Source: Suillus spraguei
Taxonomy: Eukaryota; Basidiomycota; Agaricomycetes; Boletales; Suillaceae
Assembly (NCBI GenBank): GCA_016800925.1
Contig: JABCPU010000046.1
Coordinates: 124,001-188,000 of the forward strand
Reading direction: 5' to 3'
Length of the DNA stretch: 64,000 nucleotides
In this document: one piece after another, positions 1 through 10,386 of the stretch
Position numbering within the stretch: the stretch's first letter is position 1
How the letters are laid out: every line of letters starts with the position of its first letter
Program-made: the position numbers and the translations under genes
The notes under the pieces: generated by a model
Told to the model about the DNA's origin: nothing
The model's database searches: none
Seen by the model: the letters and a program-made list of their open reading frames with translations, nothing else

Positions 1-262
1 CTCTTGGATGAGTGGGCATCCTGCGATGGGCAATCAGCATTTATCGAGCTGTGTGCACTTATCATGTTACCTCAGAAATGTCTGCGACCTGACATGTAGC
101 AGGAGTCAACATAACATAACATGGTGAGCAAGGAGAAACATACAGTGGGGCTCATTGTGGTGGGACTCTAGTCTTGTGGTGCGCCGAAAGTCCTCGCCGC
201 AGACATATGTACCAGTTCCCGACTCCGCTGCCGGGTCTTTCCACTTTCCATTATTATATTGT
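1..262 (-). pseudogene. Truncated copy of the 172-aa unknown gene found at 27877-28498
   Basis: This stretch aligns closely with 28166-28420, which holds the middle of an apparently intact three-exon gene. The three exon/intron blocks are recognisable here (last-exon start at about 1-20, the 18-nt microexon at about 73-91, exon 1 from about 115 upward). Exon 1 carries an in-frame TAG near 170-175, and similarity is lost beyond about 262, so the N-terminus is replaced by unrelated sequence. The 3' part of the copy lies outside the window. I read it as a decayed duplicate; its ancestral function is unknown. Confidence 0.6.
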
Positions 263-1280
263 CTATATATATGTTAATATGGGAGTTCAAAGTTGAATTT
301 GGAGTGATTTGGACGTCAATTTCGATTCTGTTGCGAATGCTTGGATAAGCGAAGCCCGTCCAGCTGAGCACCATTGAGTCTGACCACCGTCTTAGCAGCG
401 GGCTGGTGCTAGGTCGGAAGCTTCGAAGCTAAGATTCGGTCGACGGGCCTTTATCCCGCGGATCGATATCACGAGGCCCCACGCCATCGGTCTGGGCTGG
501 ACCCGTTTCGGGGACAGCGAGATTCCTTCGTTTCCCTGCGAATATGCGACGAAGCTGGATGAAAATGAAATCAATCTCGGCTGGTCAAACAAACTGCTTT
601 AAAGCATGTCAGAGAGTCGGACCTTGAAACATGCATAACGTGACTGAGGATAATGTTAAAATCCAAGCAGTCAAAAATCCATCTGGCTATGGAACACCGG
701 ATCATCTTGCAGAGCACATCAAAGCAATCAGGGATTACCCGGACATAAGCTCCGAAAATTCCAGGTCATGTAAATTTCCAATGGTGCAAATTTTTGTCAG
801 TCTTGACAATAGGCTCCCTGTCTACCAGGTATTTCGCCGGTTGTAGGCATCGGCCTGTTGGCATCATGATCCGACTCCGAACTGTCGCCGAAGAACTTGA
901 GAGCTAAAAGAGAGAGGACTTGGGATTCTGCTACTAGTGCTGCAAGATATGCCTCAAGCATTGATTCTACAGTTTGTTGGCATTCAGTTTGAAAGGGCAT
1001 GGTGTTTTTTTACGAAGGTTCTTGACAAATGTTGATACAACGATAAATTAAACTCCGACGTGGCGTGAAAATGGTGTTGTCAAATCCGCCGAAATCAGGT
1101 CGAAATTCAATCATTAATGAGGGATGTCAAAGATTTCAGAGCATTTCACACTCTAATTCTCGTCGCACACTCTGTTGTATAATACATTTACATATTATTT
1201 GGACATATCTAATTCTAAATATTCTGTATAATTTTGATAATATTAAAATTATATATCGTCGTCGTTACCGTAAAAAAACA
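263..1280. other. Intergenic stretch, no gene recognised
   Basis: Only short ORFs without family resemblance or plausible splicing occur here. The part from about 1190 to 1270 is very AT-rich. Nothing else is supported. Confidence 0.5.
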
Positions 1281-1281
1281 C

Positions 1282-3285
1282 ACTCAGGGGACACAATAAC
1301 ACAGCATGACGCGGTGAATAGAAGTGTGATCGAGCTCCGGTGCTTTATATATGCAGAGAGAAAACCAACCGAATGGGTGTCCTTGTATTGCCATGATCTA
1401 ATCATACAGAAACCCAACCAATGAAGAAGACTTCCAGAGCCTATTTAAGAAGAGTACATAGTACATACAACCTTCAAATGGCATATGCTACTTTGCGTCG
1501 CAAAGTGATCCTTCGTATACTTTGGCAACTCCATATTAGTTTGTTTCGGCCTTAGTGAACGCGGTTGCGGAAAAGCCGACGCGGGAATTGGGGGCATCAA
1601 ACACGGTGTAAAAGCGCTGCATGAATGCGTAGCCATTAATAAAGTCATAGTCCCCTTCGCCAATTCGCGTGCCAAGGTCACAAACAATGAGATATATTAA
1701 ATCCTCCTCACCACCAAGCTTGGCGTTGAGAACACGAGGCCAGATTTGGGCGTTAGGCGTGAGAGTGAACCTTTGCTGTACAAAACGGTGAACAAGGGAT
1801 GTGAGTGCTAACAGAATCGACGTACGCCGCCGATACTGAAATACAGGTTCTCCAGGGCATTGTACTGATCGCCGGTAATAACGAGAAGTTCAGTTGCATC
1901 ATCGTATTCACCGCCGGTTGCATCCTTGTACAGCTGAAAGGCTTCTATCGGACGCTAATTAGACCATCATTACTCGCTGCACTCCAGTGGATACACACCG
2001 GTGGCAATCGTAATAAGGGTGCTGCCAGAATCGACAATACCAACGGTATTTTCTAAGATCGTCATGGCGCCGTATGTGATGTTCTGCTCGATACCCCAAT
2101 AGTCCGATGCAGGCCAGACGGTGGTGATAGAACTGAAACAAAAAAATTGCTATCAGCCTGGATTGACCTAGGAACTGAGGTAGCTTACGTGTATGCAATA
2201 TCATCGATGTGCAAGGTAGGGTCAGTTCCACCAAAGGTGAGTTGTCCAGCGGTTAATTCCTGCATGCCGCCCCAGGGCCTGGAAAAGACACCAAGAATGC
2301 CCGCGGGAATGATGCCTTCGTCAACCAGGTTGTTAATGACAGTCTGGATCGTCTCTCTCGGCGTTTCAGGCAGGGTGTCGAGTGTTAAGGCAACAGGCCC
2401 GATGCCAAAGACACCGTCAAAATTATCGAAGCCCATTACATCAAAGTCATCTACAACACCGATCGGCTGCCTGTCGACGGTGAGCCCAGGAGCGACAGTG
2501 ACGGTGTCGAGATACAATTCTCCTATAGATAATTGTAGGTACTTGTGATATCATATTGTTATTGTATGACATACCGTCCATGCGCCGGCCAGTACCGTAG
2601 ATGACCTGTACATGTTGGTCAGTGGGAACGCTGGTGGAGGTTGCCTTGTACGGAGCAACGGCACCGACCCATGTGACTGCGCTACCGCTATCGAGAAGCA
2701 AGTTGTCTTCAATAATGCATTAGCAGCCGCATGTTTTTTCAGTATTGAACTCACAGGTTGTGGAGGGGTTGCCAATTTCAACTGATATGGTGTGTGCAGC
2801 AATTTTGTTTCTCAGAAGAACGTCAGCTTGACGTTGTCCGTGCTTGCTGGGACCCCTAAGGGCCTGCAAACGAGCTCTATCGTGCGCCACGAGGTTATAA
2901 GTGCCATTGGAGAAATTTAGCCTACTGGTAATGGGGACAGAGGTAGGGGAATTGGCAGCTTTAACGAGCGATCTCGTGATTGACAAAACTAGGAGAAGTG
3001 TTAACAATGGAGCGGGGAACATGGCTGACTGGAAAGCAATATCATACTCAGTCTCAGTGGCCCATTATATATGTGCTAGCGAATTCAATGATGACAATGT
3101 CGGGCACCTTAGTATTAGCCACGTATGAAACGTTCCCTCGAAAAAGCGATGACGAGATAGTTGCAATCCGAATCATCACGAGTGTGAGAATTGAGCAGGA
3201 GGCAGCCAGCCGCACAGCGCCGGGTAGTGACATGAATTAGGCTCCCCAATAAAGTGTGACAAGAGATGGTTTGCTTTAAAACATG
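1282..3285 (-). repeat. Protease-bearing duplicated segment, copy A (inverted relative to B and C)
   Basis: Sequence upstream (3023-3285) and downstream (1282-1535) of protease A matches the corresponding flanks of copies B (21.5-23.4 kb) and C (48.7-50.7 kb). The duplicated unit therefore includes promoter and 3' flank, not just the coding sequence. Copy A is in the opposite orientation and lacks the extra 0.5-kb upstream homology that B and C share. Confidence 0.75.
1536..3022 (-). CDS. Secreted pepsin-like aspartic protease (A1 family, polyporopepsin-like), intact copy A
   Basis: Six exons, complement of 2755-3022, 2575-2706, 2189-2522, 1999-2132, 1826-1944 and 1536-1775, give an uninterrupted 408-aa protein. 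All junctions are GT-AG and in phase. The N-terminus has a hydrophobic signal peptide (MFPAPLLTLLLVLS) followed by a propeptide. The first catalytic motif is LLLDSGSAVTWVGA (about residue 97) and the second GIVDSGSTLITIATE; both catalytic Asp are present. IYGTGR resembles the flap region, and LTFGGTD, FINGYAFMQRFYTVFD and NSRVGFS match the C-terminal lobe. The family hydrolyses proteins extracellularly at acidic pH. Copies B and C are inactivated paralogs, so this is the only copy in the window likely to make enzyme. The family is clear; substrate and expression cannot be read here. Confidence 0.93.
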
Positions 3286-3639
3286 CCAATAAAGTGTTTT
3301 TGCGAAGGTTTTTATGGCTTGGTCATAATGTAAAACTTGATGCAAAATGTTGATTTGAAGATCAAGTTAACATTGTAAGTTTGTAACTAGTAACTGTTCC
3401 GTCCGATGCTACTGCATCCGTCAAGTCCTTAATGACCAACAACAGCCTCTCCTTCAACCATTCCTGGCCCTTCAAACCGTCTCCACTAGATTTATCCACA
3501 CTGTTCATCAGGAAAAACATCCTGTGCTAATTTAGATGTAATTAGACAAAATACATCCAAGTCAGATAAATTATCACAAATTAGAGATAAACTCGATAAT
3601 GTTCATAACATACATGTAATTATTGCAAAGTTATAGAGT
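3286..3639. other. Spacer between protease A and the Plavaka remnant
   Basis: AT-rich sequence with no ORF of note. It may hold the 3' terminus of the Plavaka element, but I could not identify terminal inverted repeats here. Confidence 0.4.
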
Positions 3640-6600
3640 CTACCTAAGGGTCACAAAACTATGCCTATCTATGTAACAATTAACAAAAAATGTATCACAT
3701 TCCTCAAGGACATTGTTGCTCGTCCAGTGATGAGGCGCAACTGGTCCAAACTTTGGAATAAGGTGTACACTGCGGACAATATTCGAAACGGGAATTATAC
3801 TAGCGACTCTCTCACCCGAACGGACCAAACGATTGATTTTGTACATACCATGCCTTGAATCTGGTGTCGAAGGAAACGGCTTGAACCACTCGATGTAAGC
3901 GAGGTGTTTCGGAGGTTGATGGGCTGGAGGAAATAGGAATCGCGCATCTCTCTCTTGAATGGAGAAAATTGCCCGAATTTGACCAATCCGGTAGCCTGCA
4001 AAGTATGAGTCGTTGTATAAGCAAAGTTAACAAAAGATGAAAGTTTTAAGCCTCACCTTCGACACCCACAGACTGTCCAGTACCATTATTTATAAGCGCT
4101 GCATCAAAACGCGCAGGTAGAGCATCATCTTTTTGACGAGTGCTGGTGCGACGGGGCATGACATGGACACTATCCACTGTAATGAGTGGGTCACGATGGC
4201 CTCGAGCATCAACAGATAGCCACTTGATCCTGTGGTATACAGCAACAGAATGGAATGGCAGGTGTACATTTGCAGCAAGGGCTTCGAGACGACTGCAAGA
4301 AAGCGATTCGTCCAAGTGATTTTGTTGTGCAACGTATTGAGCGAGAGCCTCGCGAAAGTACGTGGCACCATAATCTGAGATTAAAGTTTGAAAGGATACG
4401 GCTTTGGCACTTGGATGCTTGGCCAAAGTTCGTGTTCGGTCAAATGATAGGCTAGCTGGTCGAGGACTCGGATGGTGTGGAGTATTGTCGTGGAGTCACC
4501 AACGAATAAATTTCGTGTGGCGCACAATTTTCTCTTTGCGTTCGAGCCACCGAGTCATTTGTGTGAACTCGTCCTTGTGATTTGTTGCGCGGTACGCATC
4601 TTTAGCTAAGTCAATGTGAAGTCGTTCAGTATATTCAGTGTTGTAGTTATCCGTCGTGCCGAAAAAGCGAATCATTGATATATAATGGCGAGTGGCATGA
4701 AGTTTAGGGAGATTGAAATGGTTCCGGATACCAAGGTCAACAAATATTTGTTTGTTGTCATGGAATAGGACGAGAGCTTCGTCAAGGAGAGATAGTGTCT
4801 CTGAGCTATGGCACGGATACTGCGCTAAATAAAGGAAGTCCAGGAGACCATGGACTGCTCGTAACAGACGTGTTGAAGACATATTGCCGGGAAGTCGAGC
4901 ATCAATAATGATACCAAGGAGAAAACAACATATTTGAGCATGCTCGGCACAGCTAACACGAGAGAGGCCAGTGATGCCTTTCATGAACAGGCGGATATGG
5001 TGATTGGGGGTAATCTTTGGCATCTTGCATCAATCTCGTTCGGTCCGCATGCTTGCGCTAGCCAGCCTAGAAGATGCTCAACGAGACCTTGATACAACTG
5101 ATGGAGAATGTCGGGCGTGACGGCTTGGAATATATTAGCATAGGGTAATCTTTTCCAAAATGGGTGAACGATGGGCTTGATTCCAGCATCACGACACGCC
5201 TGAACAAATTCGAGGTCTCCAACATCAATGGTAGCGAGTGTATCAAGAACGGCATGAAGGTCACGTATTTCGAAGGGTGCTGTGGCACTCTCCAGTTCGT
5301 CGGGTGGGATATCGCATTTAGGGCATTCCGTAGTTTTGACTGTAGTAGCAAGTACTTGCTCGGGGTAATCACCAATAAAACAAGCAAAGAGTGGATGACA
5401 GTGGCGCAAAATACCATCACCGCTACGCATTGCCAAGCCATCAAGACCAGTGTTTTCTAGTGGTGATAACACACGTGCCATGCATGCATGATATAGATTC
5501 GCCGCACTTCGACGACGCGATGCTTTATTAGTAATATGTTCGAGACAAGTGGTGGGAAGATAGGCGAGGAGAACATGAGCACGCCGAGATGGTTTGTGAT
5601 GAATAATCTCCTTTGGAATATTGCCGATGGTGAGATAGACAGGGTACGCAGTTTTATTATGGAACATGGTCACTTGAGTTTTGTCAGTCGAGATGATGAC
5701 AGGTACAATAGTTGCGCCCAGCCGCTTCTCGTCAAGCATTTTCTATTTCATATCAAGGTTAGTTGATAAACAAGTAATACGACACAAAATTCTCACTTGA
5801 GTATTCCACCACCATTTACCTGTGTGCATGTCACTGTATAGCTGAACCGTTTCATCGTCATCTGTATAGTGGCGCTCCGGTGCAAATACAAGATAGTCTG
5901 CAAAGTCTGGATCACCATAGAGAGCCTTGATACATTCAAGGACATCTCGATGGTAGATATCAAAAGCTTCTCCCGCAACAATGATCTGTTCGCAGCGAAA
6001 TGTCGGACAACCAGGAAGCTGCTTATCGATAATGTCATTTAGCTCCCTTGAATTTTTGTAAGAGAGGCCAAGGTGTTCGTTAACCTGCAAATGAAGATTA
6101 GTCACTTCTAAGTCAGTCACTTTGAAAAGATCACTTACACCTTCAATGCTGAGCAAATCAGAAAATGCTGTTGAGCTCGGGCCACGTAACTTTGCCCATT
6201 GCGCAATCTCCCAGTCCATTCGAGAGGAAAATGGAGAATAAGGGTTTTCTGAATTACTCATGCTGGAACCGTATGTGGCATTCGCATCCTGAACTTTGGC
6301 ACGAGTGATCGGTTTTCCTGCTGGAGAATCAGGATATGGCACAGTAGTAACCCGGTCTTGTTCAAAAAGTTGACATTCGGCATGCTGCATCAGGAAATTC
6401 ACACATTCCTTAACATGCTTAATCAGCTTAACTCACTTATCTCAAAACTTGTTTGCTCTCTCTCACATCATTCACCTGGCATATCTTATATTTTTTGAGT
6501 GCGAAATACAATAAAACATGTATATTAATATATCTCAACTTTTTTTTTCTGAATTCATTCACATTGACATTTTGGACAAGTAGATTCAATTTCACCAAGG

Positions 6601-7045
6601 CAGTTAAGTGTAAATAAGTCCGCATAAGGGCACGTCAAGGAATGTGTGAATTTCCTGATGTGGCGTGATTCGCGATCGGTTTCATTACTATCATCATTAT
6701 CCATAGGATCATCTAGTTCTACACTCGGTATGTCGCTGTTGTTCTCCTGGACTGGTGGCTCCTACTCATACTCTTCAGCGGCATCTTCTTCATCACTGCT
6801 AGTATCATCAGGTGGTGCGAGTGGCTCTTCATCCTCTGGCTGGAACAAACCATCTTCGAAGTCCTGCATGTCCACATCATCATGTTGGGGAGAACTCGAA
6901 GTACCCAGATTAGAGCGAGAAGCAGCAAGGACAGTATTACAGCGTGTGTCCTTTGTTTTGGCCAGATGCTGGCTCAACCCAGTGACCGAGAGGTCATTTC
7001 GAAGGCATCCAGGACATTCAAATGAGCGCTTTGTGGCAGTCTCTC
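3640..7045 (-). pseudogene. Plavaka-family (CACTA-like) transposase, decayed
   Basis: Translated pieces in order on the minus strand match the Plavaka transposase layout. First comes a C2H2-like finger (ECPGCLRND..GLSQHLA, near 7030-6960), then an acidic linker. Next are 6402-5743 and 5739-4981, with YLTIGNIPKEI, LLAYLPTT and TPDILHQLYQGLVEHLLGW, then 5023-4496 and 4426-4046, with YGATYFREALAQY. The C-terminal segment 4001-3640 has [15 protein letters not shown] and [18 protein letters not shown]. Lesions: an in-frame TAG in the acidic linker (about 6762), a one-base frameshift near 5010 in a C run, and an in-frame TGA near 4495. These elements are abundant in Agaricomycetes and move by DDE transposition. 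This copy is near full length but cannot make a whole protein. Confidence 0.88.
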
Positions 7046-7639
7046 CACCCGTTCCAAATTATGGACCTTTTGTCTTACTTAAAACGAGGGTGAGGTGTCT
7101 TGCTTAAATGAGGGTGAGGGTGACATTGTGCACTGAGTGCGACGGCCGGTTAAAGAAAATAGGATGATGTTTGTATCCCGTCCAATATTTGCACTCCAAT
7201 GAGGCAAAGGTCTACGAGATCTAGACATGTACAAAAGGATAGCAACAAGAATTGCGTATCCAGTACAAGGATTGTCTAGATGAAAATTAGCACTGAGCGG
7301 ATATGATATATGTTGGATGGGGTACTGGTACAGTTGAGTATGAGATTGACATGGCCAGTACCGGTACGGTTGAGTACAAGATTGACACGGCCTTGTCATG
7401 TAAGGGACTAGCGGATTAAGATTGGCATCACCCTGGAATGTATATGTATTAGTGCATTATGAAAGCACAAAGCAGTGAAAACCTTGCATCACCAAAAAAA
7501 TTACGGTTCCATATCTTCAACCTTTCCCTCCACTCATTCTAACACCACATTCACTCTGTTCACTTTCAAGCCCCTTCAGTGACAAACTCCGTACTATATG
7601 GGTCACCCGACCCACATAATATCCCATCAAAGACGGGCC
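7046..7639. other. Spacer with a two-unit 36-bp tandem repeat
   Basis: No gene is seen. At about 7319-7395 a 36-bp unit occurs twice in tandem (GGTACYGGTACRGTTGAGTA, then GACAYGGCC). The two units differ mainly as CG against TG or CA. It may represent the outer part of the Plavaka element. Confidence 0.5.
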
Positions 7640-8170
7640 AGCGGACCATGGGCTGAGGTTATGTATATCCTCGATGTTGACGGATGGGCCGGGGTGAATA
7701 TTATTTCCGATGGAGATGGGTGGGCTGGGAGACTTTTATTTTTGGGAGAGACGGGTGGGCCAAGGGAAACATGATTTCTGATGTTGATGGATGGGCCAGG
7801 GGGATATCATCACCGACAGAGATGGGTGGGCCCATCTGGGTAGTATGTAGAGTAGGATATTATAGACAGCTGGGCTGAAGAGAGATGCAAGGCAAATATT
7901 ATTGCATAGATGGGTGGGCTGAGGTAAGAGAATATTACATATATGGATGGGCCGATGTGGGGTGTATTACATGGACAGGTGGGCTGAGGGTGCAGTAAAA
8001 TATTTATTGCATAGACGGGTGGGCTGAGGTAAGAGAATATTACATATACAGGTGGGCCGAGGGTGCAGTAAAATATTTATTGCATAGACGGGTGGGCCGA
8101 TGTGGGGGAATTTTACATAGACGGGTGGGCCAATGTGGAGGCATATTGCATATATGGGTGGGCCTAGATA
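7640..8170 (+). repeat. G-rich degenerate minisatellite built on GGGTGGGC
   Basis: The motif GRYGGGTGGGCYGAGG recurs about a dozen times every 35-50 bp. Two spacer types alternate: one with AAGAGAATATTACATAT and one with GCAGTAAAATATTTATTGCA. The G strand is the plus strand. Repeats are clearly visible by eye; no coding role is apparent. Confidence 0.85.
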
Positions 8171-8524
8171 TGTATCATAAAGATGTACAGCTGATGTAGC
8201 CACCAGAGAATCAAACACATAGGATACATGCACCCTATGAGTGCATATACCTTCCATCGACCACCAAAATATAAACCCCAAAGCACGAAAACCTAAATGC
8301 ACTATGTCTGACATTCATCGATAATTGAGGTGCCGGTGTAAAGATACAACCTAACCTGGGCTGTAGATAAACTACCTCCTAAGTTAGTATGTGAGTCTTG
8401 CGCTCCGTCTAGTCTGCTTCACTTGTGAAAACAAGAGTGTTCGACCCTAAAGGGGGATGCCTATTAGTATGGTCAAGTTCGAGTCAAACTTATGTGCGAA
8501 TGAAGCATCTTGGTCTGCGGTAAG
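8171..8524. other. Spacer left of the inverted repeat
   Basis: No gene or repeat recognised. If the inverted repeat is part of an LTR element, this is where a second, heavily decayed LTR would lie, but I cannot align one convincingly. Confidence 0.3.
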
Positions 8525-9914
8525 TTGCCGTGGTTAGCGATGATGCCGCTGGAACTAGTGTTGTGTGTAGTGGTGCTACCATGGTCGAGATATAGTCAGA
8601 AACAGTTGCGTCGAGTGATGATATCAGCGGTAATGGTAAAGTTGCGAGTGGTGTGAAGAAACAGTAAAGAAAGTTACGGTACTTTCAGCTGTAAAGTAGC
8701 GGTGCATGAGAAGTTCAGTCACAATAACAGTCAAAAGTCCAGTGGTATGCCAGTGGTAACAGAGAATGAGCATGATAGATTAACAAGCGATAAGGAACTT
8801 TAAAGACTACGTCTACTACTGGGTGGATCCAGAGCTAGACAATAATCCTGACCTATAGTATGTGCAATGGTGTAAAATCAGGTACTGTATCGTGTGGGAT
8901 ACACAGTGCTTATATCCTAAATCGTATGTATCCGGAATACTCTAGGCGAGATCAGTAGCACTGGAGTGTAGTAACTGCCATATGTAAACATAGCACGAGG
9001 TGCTGCGGCATGAGGCAACATGTAATATGACTTGCCATGGAATCAGTGATAATAAACATAAACAAATGACGCACCAAATGGAGCTATGCAGACGCAGCAA
9101 GGACATGGGAGGACATCGGTACATGGAACATGGTGCGGCAGTTGGTACAGTGTGTGGTGTAATGAACATATTGGCGCTGGGCTTAAAACCCCATCTTTTG
9201 ACACTTGTCTCACGTCTATAGGAGTTACCACTTGTCCATGGCCATCTTACCCCTTTAGCATTACCGGTGGCATCCCACATTTACCGCACACCATACTGAC
9301 TACTGCACCACGTTCCACATACCGATGTCCTTCCATGTCCTTGCTGTGTCCGCATAGCTCCATTTGGTGTGTCGTTTGTTTTATGTTCGTTATCACTGAT
9401 TCCACATCAAGCCTTATTACATGTTGCCTCGTGCCGCAGCACCTCGCGCTATGTTTACTTATGGCGGTTACTACACTCCAGCGCTACTGATCTCGCCTAG
9501 AGTATTCTGAGTACATACGATTTAGGATATAAGCACCGCGTACCCCGCACAATACAAGTACCTGATTTTACACCATTGCATGTACTATAGGTCAGGATTA
9601 TTGTCTAGCTCTGGATCTACCCAGTAGTGGACATAGTCTTTAGAGTTTCCTTATTGCTTGTTAATCTATCATGCTCATTCTCCATCTCCGCTGGCATACT
9701 GCTAGACTTTTGACTGTTATTTTGACTGAACTTCTCACGCACCGCTGAAAGTACTGCGGGCTTCTTTACTGTTTCTTCGCACTGCTCGCAGCTTTACTGT
9801 TACCGCTGATATTATCGCTTGACATTGCTCGCTCAACGCAACTGTTTCTGACTATATCTTGACCACGGTAGCACTGCTACACATGACACTAGTTCCGGTG
9901 GCATCATCGCTGAC
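8525..9914. repeat. Large inverted repeat (foldback), arms about 640-680 bp around a ~115-bp loop
   Basis: The left arm (about 8530-9165) is the reverse complement of the right arm (about 9281-9914) along its whole length. Examples: GGCGAGATCAGTAGC at 8946-8960 pairs with the copy near 9487-9500; GATAGATTAACAAGC at 8777-8791 pairs with 9657-9671; the outer GCGATGATGCC at 8539 pairs with GGCATCATCGC at 9900. Arm differences are nearly all transitions, mostly at CpG-derived sites. No ORF of known family lies inside. It could be a foldback transposon or an inverted duplication of the internal part of an LTR element (the right arm abuts the LTR-like sequence at 9915). Confidence 0.9.
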
Positions 9915-10386
9915 TGTTACAAACTGGGATGGCATCACCAGCGACAGTGAAAAGACACAGACGGTCTGCTGGGAAGTTCTACAATGTCCAGAAAAGGACA
10001 AGGTGAAAGTACAAGGAATGCGTTCCAAGTATTATCAAAGGTTCAGCCTCAAAGACAAGTCTGAGAGGTTCCGCGAGAATAGAGACTAAGGCTAAGGAGT
10101 GCTTAGACTTAGAGACGATTCAAGATGACTTAGGTTGGAGACCTAAGCGAAGGATGTTCCAGGTAAAACCCAGTAAGATTAAAGTAAGGTATACAAGCGT
10201 AATACAACATGCTTAAATAAGTCAATATGTGCGCACGGACCAAGAGAGATGTGAGAATGTAAGTGCATATCCAAAGAAGGAAGGCAACTATAGTACAGAT
10301 GCATTGAGCATATGAGTCAGAATCCCGTTATGGTACAAGTAAAGGAGATAAAGAGAAAATGAATAAGGGCACGTACAACTGTAACA
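9915..10386 (-). mobile_element. LTR-like sequence (TGTTACA...TGTAACA), 472 bp, interrupting a KDZ pseudogene
   Basis: The segment begins TGTTACAAACTGGG and ends CAACTGTAACA, giving TG...CA ends within short inverted termini. It starts exactly where the KDZ transposase coding homology (10387 upward) stops. No matching 5-bp target duplication is seen on the two sides (CTGAC against AAGAG). It is therefore probably one LTR of a rearranged element rather than a clean solo LTR. No internal gag-pol is found. The family assignment is inference. Confidence 0.5.

Noticed and set aside
2147..2548. 133-codon plus-strand ORF over protease A
   Set aside because: Mirror of exon 3 of the intact protease on the other strand.
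6646..7107. 153-codon Ser-rich plus-strand ORF
   Set aside because: It is the antisense of the acidic N-terminal linker of the Plavaka transposase; Ser-rich composition comes from reading GAT/GAA codons backwards.
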